Shown here: piece by piece, positions 9,748 to 18,849 of the stretch | Position numbering within the stretch: position 1 is the stretch's first letter | Layout of the letters: every line of letters begins with the position of its first letter | DNA from: Paludibacteraceae bacterium | GTDB lineage: Bacteria; Bacteroidota; Bacteroidia; Bacteroidales; Paludibacteraceae | DNA: 52,413 nucleotides | Direction of reading: 5' to 3' | Assembly (NCBI GenBank): GCA_017628395.1 | Contig: JAGBZD010000067.1 | Coordinates: 1 to 52,413 of the forward strand | Position numbers and translations under genes: made by a program | Notes under the pieces: generated by a model | Told to the model about the DNA's origin: nothing | Database searches by the model: none | Seen by the model: only the letters and a program-made list of their open reading frames with translations

Positions 9748-11496
9748 ATGGCAATTTTTGTAAAAAAGGAGGGTGAACCTCGTAAGAAAATGGGGTGCTT
9801 GGGCAAAACCCTGATTGGTATTGGTGTGTATTTTGGTATTTGTTTCCTTTTTGGTGCGTTGATGGGCGATATGATGTCCACGCCTGCCACCAAATTGGAG
9901 GAGAATACCATCTATCGTGTTGATTTGAAAGGTGTTTTAGTGGAACAAGCAGCAGAGGAGAATCCTTTGGATGCCATTATGGGCGAGATGTATGGTCAAA
10001 CAACTACTACTGTTGGATTGAATGACCTGCTCAGCAATATCGCTTTGGCGAAGGATAACGACAAGGTGTTGGGTATCTACCTCAAAGGCGGTATGCTTGC
10101 TGCTGAACCTGCTTCAGCAAAGGCGATTCGTGATGCGTTGCTCGACTTCAAACAATCGGGTAAGTTTATCATCGCCTATTCAGATACTTATACGCAAACC
10201 AACTACTACATTGCTTCTGTAGCAGATAAAATCTTCTTCAATCCAGTAGGCACATTGAATTGGGACGGCTTGAGCGCACAGAAACAATACCTTACCCGTC
10301 TTTTCGAGAAGATTGGCATTGAGATGCAAATCCTCAAAGTGGGTACTTTCAAGTCGGCTGTAGAGCCATACTTCCGCACTTCGATGTCGGAGGAAGACCG
10401 CAAACAAACCGAACAATACCTCACAGGTATCTGGAGCGAGATGAAAACGGCAGTAGGACAAAGTCGAAACATCACTCCTGAGCAATTGCACGCTTATGCC
10501 GATGAGTGCATGTCGCTGCAACCACAAGAGAAATACCTGACATATAATTTAGTGGACTCGTTGGTATATATCCAAGAGATGGATAGTATTTTGCGCACCT
10601 ATGCGGGCACCAAAGACTACAAACAACTGTCAAATAGCAAGATGACCAATGTAGAGCGCAACAAGGTGGTAGCAACAGACAAGGTGGCAGTTCTCTATGC
10701 CGAAGGTGCTATTGTGGACGAAGGCAATGAGGGTATTGTAGAGGGTAAGATGCTGAAAACCATCAAGAAAATCTATAAGGACGACGATGTAAAGGCGGTA
10801 GTCTTCCGCGTGAATAGTCCTGGTGGTAGTGCCGATGCGAGCGAGCAGATTTGGCATGCGATGAAGATGTTGCAAGACAAGGGGCTGCCTGTAGTGGTTT
10901 CTATGGGTGATTATGCAGCATCAGGTGGTTATTATATTTCTTGCAACGCCGATTATATCTATGCGGAGCCTACTACACTGACTGGTTCAATCGGTATCTT
11001 TGGTACTGTACCAAACCTGAGTAAACTCCGTGAAAAAGTAGGTTTGGATATTGATGGCGTATCCACCAACAAACATGCTGCTTTGACTACCAATGCCGTT
11101 TTCAAAGGTATGAACCCACAGGAGATGGCGCTCATGCAAAACATGGTAGAGCGTGGCTATGACCTCTTTACCCGTCGTTGTGCCGATGGTCGTGGAATGA
11201 CCCAAGATGAGATCAAGAAGATTGGCGAGGGTCGTGTTTGGCTTGGCAAAGACGCCTTGGAGATTGGCTTGGTGGACGGTTTGGGCAATATCGACGATGC
11301 AGTTGCGAAAGCTGTAGAGTTGGCAGCGTTGGGTGAATATCAATTGGTTAGCTATCCAGAGAAGACCGACCCAATCCAAGAGATGCTCAAAATGTTTGAC
11401 ACTACAACCCCAGAGGAGCGTCTGGTGATGAAGGTGCGCGAGTTTGCTTCCAAACCACGCATTATGGCATTGATGCCAGAAGTGACAATCCAATAA
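9748..11496 (+). CDS. sppA: Signal peptide peptidase SppA, 67K type
   Basis: A 582-aa tandem-domain SppA, a membrane-bound serine protease that degrades cleaved signal peptides. An N-terminal transmembrane helix (about residues 16-38) is followed by two ClpP-like domains. The general-base lysine is K202 in VGTFKSAVEP of the first domain and the nucleophile is S392 in GDYAASGGYY of the second, the Lys/Ser dyad known for E. coli SppA. VNSPGGSADASEQ lies just before it. lpxK follows after 10 nt, suggesting a transcription unit sppA-lpxK-ABC transporter. Confidence 0.96.
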   Translation: MAIFVKKEGEPRKKMGCLGKTLIGIGVYFGICFLFGALMGDMMSTPATKLEENTIYRVDLKGVLVEQAAEENPLDAIMGEMYGQTTTTVGLNDLLSNIALAKDNDKVLGIYLKGGMLAAEPASAKAIRDALLDFKQSGKFIIAYSDTYTQTNYYIASVADKIFFNPVGTLNWDGLSAQKQYLTRLFEKIGIEMQILKVGTFKSAVEPYFRTSMSEEDRKQTEQYLTGIWSEMKTAVGQSRNITPEQLHAYADECMSLQPQEKYLTYNLVDSLVYIQEMDSILRTYAGTKDYKQLSNSKMTNVERNKVVATDKVAVLYAEGAIVDEGNEGIVEGKMLKTIKKIYKDDDVKAVVFRVNSPGGSADASEQIWHAMKMLQDKGLPVVVSMGDYAASGGYYISCNADYIYAEPTTLTGSIGIFGTVPNLSKLREKVGLDIDGVSTNKHAALTTNAVFKGMNPQEMALMQNMVERGYDLFTRRCADGRGMTQDEIKKIGEGRVWLGKDALEIGLVDGLGNIDDAVAKAVELAALGEYQLVSYPEKTDPIQEMLKMFDTTTPEERLVMKVREFASKPRIMALMPEVTIQ

Positions 11497-11506
11497 TGGT
11501 GTAGCA

Positions 11507-12529
11507 ATGAAGTTCTTTCTGACCCCTCTCTCGTGGCTTTATGCCTTTGGCGTATGGGTACGCAATGTCCTATACGATGACCGCGTGCTGCCCTCTTATA
11601 AAGTGGATGTGCCAACCATAGCGATTGGCAATCTGGCAGTAGGTGGTACGGGCAAAACGCCTATGACGGAGTACCTAATTCGTTTGCTGTCACCCAAGTA
11701 TAAGGTGGCAGTCCTGTCGCGAGGGTATGGCAGAAAGACCAGCGGATTTCGTTTAGCCAACGAGCATGACACCGCCAAGACGATTGGCGACGAGCCTATG
11801 CTGATTCACACACACTTCCCAGATATTCCTGTGGCAGTGTGTGCAGATAGGGTACAGGGTGTCAAGCAGTTGCAGCATATGATACCTGATTTGCAGTGTG
11901 TGATTTTGGACGATGCCTATCAACATCGCAAACTGCGTGCGGGCTTCTATATTCTGCTCACTTCGTATGATAACTTATATGTAAATGACCACATGTTGCC
12001 ACGCGGTACGCTGCGCGATTTGCCCGCGGAGAGTGCGCGTGCCAACGCAGTGGTTGTCACCAAATGTCCGCAGAGCATGCAGCCTATCGACCGCCGTATC
12101 GTGAGCAATAGTTTGCACTTGGCATCGTATCAGCATTTGTATTATTCTTCTATTGGTTACGCACCCCTGCAACTATCATCTACTCCTTTGCTGGTGGCAG
12201 GTATAGCCAATCCTGCGCCCCTGCTCGAACACCTGCAACAGCAGTTCCCCGAAACGGAGTTGTTGGCATTTGCCGACCATCACCATTTCACCAAGAGCGA
12301 TATACGGCTAATACTGAGCAAGGCAGAACAGTATGAACATGTGGTGACAACCGAGAAAGACTATATGCGTATGCTGCAAACGCCTTTGGTAGAGGCCTTG
12401 GGCGACAAATTGCATGTCCTGCCTATTCAGACAGACTTGGGCATTGACCAAGAAGCCTTTAATCGCCAAGTCCTGCTGTATGTCAGTGAGAATAACCGCA
12501 CCACTCTAAACAATTCTACACCGCTCTAA
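11507..12529 (+). CDS. lpxK: Tetraacyldisaccharide 4'-kinase (LpxK)
   Basis: A 340-aa LpxK, the inner-membrane kinase that phosphorylates the lipid A disaccharide precursor at the 4' position. The P-loop GNLAVGGTGKT is at residues 41-51, the N-terminal hydrophobic start is typical, and VLSRGYGRKTSGF and ILDDAYQHRKL match the family. The last nine codons are made from a 3 x 10-bp repeat that ends exactly at the stop codon (12500-12529), so the C-terminal tail TTLNNSTPL is repeat-derived. An MsbA-like exporter follows after 20 nt, which fits lipid A synthesis and export. Confidence 0.95.
   Translation: MKFFLTPLSWLYAFGVWVRNVLYDDRVLPSYKVDVPTIAIGNLAVGGTGKTPMTEYLIRLLSPKYKVAVLSRGYGRKTSGFRLANEHDTAKTIGDEPMLIHTHFPDIPVAVCADRVQGVKQLQHMIPDLQCVILDDAYQHRKLRAGFYILLTSYDNLYVNDHMLPRGTLRDLPAESARANAVVVTKCPQSMQPIDRRIVSNSLHLASYQHLYYSSIGYAPLQLSSTPLLVAGIANPAPLLEHLQQQFPETELLAFADHHHFTKSDIRLILSKAEQYEHVVTTEKDYMRMLQTPLVEALGDKLHVLPIQTDLGIDQEAFNRQVLLYVSENNRTTLNNSTPL
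12500..12529. repeat. 3 x 10-bp repeat forming the end of lpxK
   Basis: Units ACCACTCTAA, ACAATTCTAC and ACCGCTCTAA are in tandem. The last one contains the lpxK stop codon. It shares the core AACAATTCT with the 10-bp repeat at 649-678. Confidence 0.7.
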
Positions 12530-12549
12530 CCAACACAACACTACATAAT

Positions 12550-14394
12550 ATGAATATCCTATCGCTATTAAAGCGTTTCGTACCGCCATACAAGTGGCAA
12601 GTGGTAGCAAACTTGTTCTTTAATGTGCTATCCACCATATTATCGCTGTTCTCGTTTGCTACTATTATTCCCGTTTTGCAGATTCTTTTCGGATTATCGG
12701 AAGGCACAGCTACATATATGCCTTTAGATTCTGCTGCTACGATGAGCGACATGCTGGATATTCTGAAAAATAATCTCTACTATTTCCTGCAAACGCAGAT
12801 TGAGATACGCGGTGCACAGTCTGTATTGCTGCTCTTGGGCGCATGTTTGGTGCTGCTAACGGGCTTTAAGTGCCTCACAGCTTGGCTTGCCAACTATTTT
12901 ATGGTGCCTATACGCACGGGCGTGTTGCGCGACCTGCGCGCGCAGTTGTATAAGAAGGTGGTTAGTCTGCCAATTGGTTTCTTTACCGAAGAGCGCAAAG
13001 GCGATGTCATGTCGCGTATGACCAACGATGTGAATGAGGTGGAGGCGAGTATCATGTCCACATTGGATATGCTATTCAAGGACCCTATTATGATTCTGGT
13101 CTATCTCATCACGCTCTTCACTATATCGTGGCAACTGACGCTGTTTGTGCTGGTGCTATTGCCTGTGGCGGGATTGTTGATAGGGCGTATCGGTCGTTCG
13201 CTCAAGCGCGCTTCTACCAAGGGACAGGAGCAAAATGCTGAGATCCTCACCCAGATAGATGAGACCTTGGGCGGTTTGCGTGTGGTAAAGGCCTTTAATG
13301 CCGAGAGCAAACTGACAGTGCGTTTCCTCCATCTCATCAATGCCACACGAGCCACTTTCAACCGTATCAATCGCCGCTACTATCTGGCGCACCCAGTGTC
13401 GGAGTTCTTTGGTACGGCACTCATTGCCATTCTCCTGTGGTTTGGCGGTACGCTGATTTTGGGTGACCACTCTTCGATTGATGCCGCCACATTCATCTAT
13501 TACCTCGTGATTTTCTATTCTATCATCAATCCTGCCAAGGACCTCAGCAAAGCTACTTATGGCATACGCCGTGGTATGGCATCGTTGGAGCGAATAGATA
13601 AGATACTTAATACTGAAAGTAATATTCGCATGGCGGAAAATCCAAAACAAATAGCAGATTTTCAGTCGGTTATTCGCTATGAGGATGTTTGCTTCTCCTA
13701 TCAGGCAGATCGCCCTGTGCTCAAGCATATCAATCTGGATATTAAGAAGGGGCAAACCATTGCGTTGGTAGGGCAATCGGGTAGCGGAAAGACTACGATG
13801 GCGGACCTGCTGCCACGATTCTATGACACTACGGCGGGGCGTATCACTATTGACGGTGTGGATATTCGTGATGTGAAAACATATGACCTGCGTGCGCTGA
13901 TGGGTAATGTGAATCAAGAGGCGATTCTATTCAACGACACCTTCTACAACAATATCACTTTTGGTGTAGAGTCTGCCACGATGGAGGAGGTGCGCCATGC
14001 AGCGCGTATAGCGAATGCCGATGACTTCATCATGGCTACGCCCGACCAGTATCAAACGACGATTGGCGATCGTGGTTCGCGTTTGAGCGGTGGACAACGC
14101 CAGCGTATCTCTATTGCGCGTGCTATCCTCAAGAACCCTCCGATCTTGATTTTGGATGAGGCCACTTCGGCATTGGATACCGAGTCGGAGAAACTGGTGC
14201 AAGAGGCATTGGAGAACCTGATGAAAGACCGCACCACGCTGGTTGTAGCGCATCGTTTGAGTACTATCCGCAATGCCGATCTCATATGTGTACTGCATGA
14301 GGGGCAAATAGTAGAGCAAGGAACCCATAATGAGCTCCTTGCTAAGAATGGCTATTATCGCCGTTTGGTGGATATGCAGCAGGCAAATGCGTAA
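12550..14394 (+). CDS. msbA: ABC transporter, lipid A exporter (MsbA) type
   Basis: A 614-aa half-transporter with the transmembrane domain first (six helices, about residues 15-330) and the nucleotide-binding domain second. Walker A GQSGSGKTT is at about 408-416, the signature LSGGQRQR at about 511, Walker B ILILDEATSALD just after, and a H-loop in VVAHRLST. It probably acts as a homodimer. Assignment to lipid A-core flipping rests on being directly downstream of lpxK; other type IV lipid or drug exporters look alike. It is convergent with mutS, with a gap of only 4 nt. Confidence 0.9.
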   Translation: MNILSLLKRFVPPYKWQVVANLFFNVLSTILSLFSFATIIPVLQILFGLSEGTATYMPLDSAATMSDMLDILKNNLYYFLQTQIEIRGAQSVLLLLGACLVLLTGFKCLTAWLANYFMVPIRTGVLRDLRAQLYKKVVSLPIGFFTEERKGDVMSRMTNDVNEVEASIMSTLDMLFKDPIMILVYLITLFTISWQLTLFVLVLLPVAGLLIGRIGRSLKRASTKGQEQNAEILTQIDETLGGLRVVKAFNAESKLTVRFLHLINATRATFNRINRRYYLAHPVSEFFGTALIAILLWFGGTLILGDHSSIDAATFIYYLVIFYSIINPAKDLSKATYGIRRGMASLERIDKILNTESNIRMAENPKQIADFQSVIRYEDVCFSYQADRPVLKHINLDIKKGQTIALVGQSGSGKTTMADLLPRFYDTTAGRITIDGVDIRDVKTYDLRALMGNVNQEAILFNDTFYNNITFGVESATMEEVRHAARIANADDFIMATPDQYQTTIGDRGSRLSGGQRQRISIARAILKNPPILILDEATSALDTESEKLVQEALENLMKDRTTLVVAHRLSTIRNADLICVLHEGQIVEQGTHNELLAKNGYYRRLVDMQQANA

Positions 14395-14398
14395 ATGC

Positions 14399-17068
14399 TT
14401 ATTTCCCGCCTACGAGTTTCTTAATCTCGCTTAGTTTGTTGAGTGCCTCCAGTGGGGTCAAGTTGTTTATATCCAATGTCTTGACCTCATCGCGTATCTG
14501 CTCCAGTACGGGGTCATCCAGCTGGAAGAAACTGAGCTGCATACCTTCGGGTGCAGTGACTGTGGCTTTGCCGCTACCGATTTCCGATACCCGTTTCCCG
14601 CTTCCTGTTTTCGGATTTTCGCTTCCCGCTTCCCGATTCCTTGCTCCTTGTTCGAGGTCAGCAAGAATGTGATTGGCACGCTGTACGATAGACGATGGCA
14701 TACCTGCCAGTTTGGCGACATGGATACCAAAACTATGCTCTGAACCGCCACGAACCAGCTTGCGCATAAAGATGATTTTGTTGTCCACCTCGCGCACGGA
14801 TACATTGTAGTTGCGGATACGCGAGAAGTTCTTTTCCATCTCGTTGAGTTCGTGGTAGTGGGTAGCAAAGAGTGTTTTGGCATGTCCTCTATTCTCGTGG
14901 ATATACTCTACAATCGCCCATGCGATACTGATACCGTCGTAGGTACTGGTACCTCGTCCTAACTCGTCGAAAAGCACCAGACTGCGTTCGCTGAGGTTGT
15001 TCAATATACTGGCAGCCTCGTTCATCTCAACCATAAAGGTACTTTCGCCCACCGATATATTATCGCTTGCGCCCACGCGCGTGAAGATCTTGTCCACCAC
15101 ACCGATGCTGGCGCTCTCTGCTGGCACGAAACTACCCATCTGCGCCATCAGCACAATGAGTGCGGTCTGGCGGAGTAGGGCGGACTTACCCGCCATGTTG
15201 GGTCCTGTCAGGATGATGATCTGCTGTCCGTTGTTGTCCAGCAATACATCGTTAGGCACATATTCTTCGTCCAGCGGTAATTGCTTCTCGATGACAGGGT
15301 GACGCCCTTGGCGAATATCAATCACCAGACTATCATTGATGTCAGGACAGATATATCGATTCTCTACGGCTACGGTGGCGAAGCTCATCAAGCAATCCAG
15401 TTGCGCAATGACAGCAGCATTCTGTTGCATTTGTGCTACATAGTCGGTCATCGCCAACATCAGTTCGGTGTAGAGGCGATTCTCTATTGTCTGAATCTGG
15501 CTTTCTGCGGTGAGTATCTTCTCTTCGTATTCTTTGAGTTCTTGGGTGATATAGCGCTCTGCGTTCACCAGTGTCTGTTTGCGAATCCATGTTTCTGGCA
15601 CTTGGTCGCGGTAGGTGTTGCGCACTTCCAGGTAGTAGCCAAAGACATTGTTGTAGCCAATTTTCAGGCTGCTGATACCTGTGGCTTCCACTTCGCGTTG
15701 CTGCAGTTGCAGCAGGTAGTTCTTGCCGTTGGTTTGTATGTCGCGCAACTCATCCAGTTGCGCATCGATGCCTCGTGCAAAGATATTGGGTCTGCCTTGT
15801 ACAGCGGGTGGGTCTGGTACCAGTTCGCGTTCGATGCGTTCGCGAATCTCGGTGCAGAGCGATAGTTGTTCGCCCAGCAGGTGCAAGTAAGGGTTGTCTA
15901 TTGCCTGTTGGCATACTTCTTTGATAGGAGCAATAGCCAATAGGGCGCGGCTCAGCTGGCGTATCTCGCGGGGCGTGATGCGTCCTGTGGACACCTTGCT
16001 CACGATGCGTTCCATGTCCTGAACATGTTGGAGGTTCTCACGAATGATCTCTCGATGTTCGGGGTGACGGAATAGGTACTCCACCACCATTTGTCGGTTG
16101 CGTATGGGGCGCACCTCTTTCAGCGGGAATGCCAGCCAGCGGTGGAGTAGGCGGCCGCCCATAGGGGTGATAGTGCGGTCAATGATATTGTAGAGCGTGA
16201 TACTATTCTCTCGTTGTCCGCTGAGCAGCTCCAAGTTGCGAATGGTGAAGCGGTCCATCCATACATACTTGTCCTCTTCGATGCGGCTCAGGTGCTGGAT
16301 ATGTCCTGTTTGCAGGTGCTGAGTAGCATCCAAGTAGTGCAGGATAGCACCTGCGGCTATCACGCCTTGTGGCAGGTTGTCCACGCCAAAACCCTTGAGG
16401 TTCTGCACATTGTACTGCTTGGTGAGCCGCTCGTGTGTAGCGGTAGGGCTCATCATCCAGTCGTCCAGTTCGAAGGTGAAGTATTTATTGCCAAACTGCT
16501 CTTCGAAGTCGCGTTTCTTTCCGCGTAGGAACAGCACTTCTTTGGGTGCAAAATTCAACAACAGTTTGTCCACATAGTCGGCTGTGCCTTCTGCTACCAA
16601 GTATTCGCCTGTGGAAATATCCAAAAAGGCTACGCCTACTGCTTGTTTTCCCCATTGTATGCAGGCGAGCCAAGTGTTTTCGCGTTGTTGTAGTGTAGTT
16701 TCTGAATAACTCACACCAGGGGTAACCAATTCGGTTACACCGCGTTTTACGAGTTTCTTGGTCAGTTTAGGGTCTTCCAATTGGTCGCAGATGGCCACGC
16801 GCAAGCCAGCGCGTACCAGTTTGGGGAGATAGGTGTCCAACGCATGGAAAGGGAAGCCTGCCATCTCCAGCGCTTTGGCTTCTTTGCTTGCACCATTGCT
16901 GCGATGGGTGAGGGTGATATTGAGTATCTTGCTTGCGCGAACTGCGTCTTCTGCGTATGTCTCATAGAAGTCGCCACAGCGAAACAGCAATACCGCATCA
17001 GGGTATTGGTTCTTTATCTCGCGAAACTGTCGCATCATTGGTGTATCACCAGTATCAATTTTTGTCAT
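14399..17068 (-). CDS. mutS: DNA mismatch repair protein MutS
   Basis: An 889-aa MutS1. The mismatch-reading F34-Y-E36 motif sits in [11 protein letters not shown]; the connector, lever and clamp regions follow. The ATPase has Walker A GPNMAGKS near residue 620, then the [12 protein letters not shown] segment and Walker [15 protein letters not shown] low-complexity stretch at about residues 807-830 (Arg/Glu/Gly/Ser-rich) is encoded by ten heptamers at 14579-14648, placed between the ATPase and the C-terminal dimerisation segment, where length tolerance is expected. The gene has its own promoter facing the DGR island. Confidence 0.97.
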   Translation of the reverse strand: MTKIDTGDTPMMRQFREIKNQYPDAVLLFRCGDFYETYAEDAVRASKILNITLTHRSNGASKEAKALEMAGFPFHALDTYLPKLVRAGLRVAICDQLEDPKLTKKLVKRGVTELVTPGVSYSETTLQQRENTWLACIQWGKQAVGVAFLDISTGEYLVAEGTADYVDKLLLNFAPKEVLFLRGKKRDFEEQFGNKYFTFELDDWMMSPTATHERLTKQYNVQNLKGFGVDNLPQGVIAAGAILHYLDATQHLQTGHIQHLSRIEEDKYVWMDRFTIRNLELLSGQRENSITLYNIIDRTITPMGGRLLHRWLAFPLKEVRPIRNRQMVVEYLFRHPEHREIIRENLQHVQDMERIVSKVSTGRITPREIRQLSRALLAIAPIKEVCQQAIDNPYLHLLGEQLSLCTEIRERIERELVPDPPAVQGRPNIFARGIDAQLDELRDIQTNGKNYLLQLQQREVEATGISSLKIGYNNVFGYYLEVRNTYRDQVPETWIRKQTLVNAERYITQELKEYEEKILTAESQIQTIENRLYTELMLAMTDYVAQMQQNAAVIAQLDCLMSFATVAVENRYICPDINDSLVIDIRQGRHPVIEKQLPLDEEYVPNDVLLDNNGQQIIILTGPNMAGKSALLRQTALIVLMAQMGSFVPAESASIGVVDKIFTRVGASDNISVGESTFMVEMNEAASILNNLSERSLVLFDELGRGTSTYDGISIAWAIVEYIHENRGHAKTLFATHYHELNEMEKNFSRIRNYNVSVREVDNKIIFMRKLVRGGSEHSFGIHVAKLAGMPSSIVQRANHILADLEQGARNREAGSENPKTGSGKRVSEIGSGKATVTAPEGMQLSFFQLDDPVLEQIRDEVKTLDINNLTPLEALNKLSEIKKLVGGK
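14579..14648. repeat. 10 x 7-bp degenerate repeat inside mutS
   Basis: Ten consecutive heptamers around GNTTCCC: GATTTCC, GATACCC, GTTTCCC, GCTTCCT, GTTTTCG, GATTTTC, GCTTCCC, GCTTCCC, GATTCCT, TGCTCCT. The phase is constant for 70 nt and the reading frame of mutS stays open through it. Confidence 0.85.
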
Positions 17069-17086
17069 AAAGTTTCAAAATAGGCT

Positions 17087-17118
17087 GCAAAGTTATACAA
17101 TTTTTTTGAGATACGCAA
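17087..17118 (-). promoter_or_regulatory. Promoter for mutS
   Basis: The minus strand reads TTGC (17115-17118), 19 nt spacing, then TAACTTTGC (17087-17095), 19 nt before the mutS start. Confidence 0.75.
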
Positions 17119-17158
17119 GAAAAGACCGAATTAAGATGCGTATTTTTTGTAGTTTTTC

Positions 17159-17230
17159 TTGCTCAATCCAAAATAAATCTGTACCTTCGAGGGCACCTTA
17201 ATCCTCGAAGCTACTACAAAAAAATGTAGC
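17159..17230 (+). promoter_or_regulatory. Upstream promoter-like site plus two hairpins before the DGR island
   Basis: TTGC (17159-17162) and TACCTTCG (17182-17189), 19 nt apart, resemble a second promoter. The -7 box overlaps an 8-bp inverted repeat CTTCGAGG (17185-17192)/CCTCGAAG (17203-17210), followed by a GCTAC/GTAGC stem (17210-17214 with 17226-17230). This could be a regulated leader or operator. Confidence 0.4.
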
Positions 17231-17255
17231 CTATGGCAACAAAAGTAAACTTTTC

Positions 17256-17286
17256 TTGCACATATACATTTTTTTTTGTACTTTTG
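17256..17286 (+). promoter_or_regulatory. Main promoter of the DGR island
   Basis: TTGC (17256-17259), 19 nt spacing, TACTTTTG (17279-17286). The first ATG of the 42-aa ORF is 9 nt downstream, so that gene would be almost leaderless. Confidence 0.75.
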
Positions 17287-17294
17287 CAGTCGCA

Positions 17295-17423
17295 ATGAGA
17301 GCGATGGGTAATATACTACATAATGACCTCTACTTATCCCTCAAGCAGTTTGCTTATCTCTGTGAAAAGATGGTGGAGGTAGAGGATCAATTGAAGAAAT
17401 GGAAAGCATATTATAATCAATAA
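17295..17423 (+). CDS. Small ORF resembling the C-terminus of a DGR Avd protein
   Basis: A 42-aa ORF starting 9 nt after a strong promoter. The peptide (LHNDLYLSLKQF, then AYLCEKMVEVEDQLKKWKAY) is a single amphipathic helical region. Its spacing and residues (S-LKQ-x-x-Y/A, then E..x..QLKKW) resemble the last helix of Avd accessory proteins of diversity-generating retroelements, which are normally ~110-130 aa four-helix bundles. If so it is a truncated copy lacking the first helices. Position in front of a gene with a DGR-type variable repeat supports the reading. The similarity is judged by eye only; it could be an unrelated small helical protein. A second ATG at 17304 is possible. Confidence 0.5.
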   Translation: MRAMGNILHNDLYLSLKQFAYLCEKMVEVEDQLKKWKAYYNQ

Positions 17424-17436
17424 ATTTTTATAGCCT

Positions 17437-17847
17437 ATGAAAAAGTTATTCTTATTTCTACTAAGTCTGTTCTTATGTAGTGTGGGTGTGCCTATTCTTG
17501 CTCAGGATGCCGAACTTGTGCCTGCTATGGTGGTGCAAATGGCTGACGGCAGCAAGCCGGTGGTACAATTGGACTACACTGCGGTGACGGACTTTAGTGT
17601 GTTATGCAGAAGGGGAAGTCTTGCTGTAAGTGTGCCCGAAGCAGATGTGACAGGTGTGCGTAGTATCACTTTTGCCATGGTAGAGGAAGGTGATATTACT
17701 ACTGATTTGGAAGAAGTATCGTCTTTGGACAAAGCCACGACAGACAAAGTTTTGTTTAATGGTAATTTATTTATCCGTGCCACCATGCCTGATGGCAAGC
17801 AGGTTTGGTACGATGTGATGGGTAATTTAGTTATGAACTATGAGTGA
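17437..17847 (+). CDS. Secreted protein of unknown function in the DGR island
   Basis: A 136-aa protein with a clear signal peptide (residues 1-23, cut expected after ILAQ) and a ~110-residue mature part predicted to be mainly beta. The pattern of a short strand after MVVQMADGSKP, then LDYTAVTDFSV and VTGVRSITFAM resembles small Bacteroidota exported domains in which a line like xDGxxxxxxL precedes a hydrophobic strand. I do not recognise a defined family. It starts 13 nt after the 42-aa ORF and ends 36 nt before the variable-repeat gene, so all three probably share the promoter at 17256. It could be a periplasmic or surface partner of the variable protein. Confidence 0.75.
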   Translation: MKKLFLFLLSLFLCSVGVPILAQDAELVPAMVVQMADGSKPVVQLDYTAVTDFSVLCRRGSLAVSVPEADVTGVRSITFAMVEEGDITTDLEEVSSLDKATTDKVLFNGNLFIRATMPDGKQVWYDVMGNLVMNYE

Positions 17848-17883
17848 TGAGTTATAAGTAAAATTTAATCACTGAATTACAAT

Positions 17884-18798
17884 ATGAAAAAGATGTTTAT
17901 GGCAGTCATCGCCTTAATGATGACAATTAGTGCTTCTGCACAGTTTTATATTTATTGTAGTGATGGCAATGTCATCAAGGTGGACAGTATCAGTATGGTA
18001 GCCCCAGAGGAGCCAGAAGAACCTACTCCTCCCGCAGGCATTGGAACCTTCTCGGTCTCCGCAGATAAGCAAGTGACCTTCTCAAAGGGTAACTTACAAT
18101 ATACCCAATCTACTAATACATGGTCTTTTGCCGCAAATCAATACGACTACATAGGTACTGACAATGTGACAGGTGGTAGTGTGTATTCTGGTGAGTATGG
18201 CGATAGCAAACAAGGTACTGCTTTGGCAGATAAGGTAGATTTGTTCGGTTGGAGTACGAGTACTACCAATTTTGGTGTAAGTACTTCTACTGATGATAAT
18301 GATTATGGTGGTTCTTTCGTTGATTGGGGTACAAATCAAATCGGCAATGATGCTCCTAACACCTGGCGTACATTGAGTTATGACGAGTGGTATTATTTGC
18401 GATACACTCGTACCAATGCTGACGCATTATGTGGTGTCGCTCAGGTTAATGGTGTGAATGGATTGATTTTCTTGCCTGATAATTGGACTTGCCCAGCAGG
18501 TGTTACTTTCAAGTCAGGTTATCACAGCAGTTATGGTGTTGATTATTATGCAGCTTATCAAACCTTTACTGCTGAGCAATGGTCTAAGTTAGAATCCGCA
18601 GGTGCAGTCTTCCTGCCTGCTGCGGGTTACCGCTACGGATCCTATGTGTGCGTCGTGCAGAGCATCGGCGACTATTGGTCTGCCTCAGAGTACAATAATT
18701 ACTACGCGTACTACCTCTACTTCCTCTCGGACGAAGCGAACATGGAGTACAACAATCGCTACAACGGTCTATCAGTTCGTCTCGTTAAGGATCTATAA
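17884..18798 (+). CDS. Secreted FISUMP/C-type-lectin-like protein with DGR variable repeat (target protein)
   Basis: A 304-aa exported protein. A signal peptide (1-19, ASA/Q) is followed by a short strand and a Pro/Glu linker (about 40-55), then a domain starting GTFSVSADKQVTFSKGNLQ. This looks like the FISUMP/formylglycine-enzyme-like exported domains common in Bacteroidota, which have the C-type-lectin-like fold used by DGR targets. Residues 243-304 are the variable repeat: LPAAGYRYG, IGDYWSASEY, then a Tyr-rich stretch ending GLSVRLVKDL. Almost every Tyr there is TAC, and the variable codons are NAC, as expected from an AAC-rich template. The probable role is surface binding of variable ligands, inferred from DGR biology. 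Confidence 0.85.
   Translation: MKKMFMAVIALMMTISASAQFYIYCSDGNVIKVDSISMVAPEEPEEPTPPAGIGTFSVSADKQVTFSKGNLQYTQSTNTWSFAANQYDYIGTDNVTGGSVYSGEYGDSKQGTALADKVDLFGWSTSTTNFGVSTSTDDNDYGGSFVDWGTNQIGNDAPNTWRTLSYDEWYYLRYTRTNADALCGVAQVNGVNGLIFLPDNWTCPAGVTFKSGYHSSYGVDYYAAYQTFTAEQWSKLESAGAVFLPAAGYRYGSYVCVVQSIGDYWSASEYNNYYAYYLYFLSDEANMEYNNRYNGLSVRLVKDL
18609..18798 (+). repeat. DGR variable repeat (VR) at the 3' end of the target gene
   Basis: 18609-18695 aligns without gaps to 19133-19219. Changes from the template fall at 10 codons: AAC to TAC (residues 249, 251, 270), AAT to TAT (254), AAC to TGC (256), AAT to GTC (257), AAC to AGC (260), AAC to ATC (261), AAC to GAC (263), ACT to TCA (268). The rest (18696-18798) has the same NAC-rich codon pattern but no partner here. 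Its invariant end GGTCTATCAGTTCGTCTC would be the expected initiation-of-homing segment. Confidence 0.8.
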
Positions 18799-18833
18799 AA
18801 TTTTGCCAAACGCTTAAGCGTTCAGCAAAATTT
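18798..18833 (+). terminator. Hairpin directly after the variable repeat
   Basis: A 9-bp outer stem AAATTTTGC (18798-18806)/GCAAAATTT (18825-18833) and, after a CA/CA mismatch, an inner 7-bp stem from the palindrome AACGCTTAAGCGTT (18809-18822). It overlaps the last base of the stop codon. It may be the gene's terminator. A hairpin just past the VR is also a known requirement for DGR retrohoming in Bordetella phage, so a dual role is possible. Confidence 0.65.
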
Positions 18834-18849
18834 GATGGCATAGAACATT

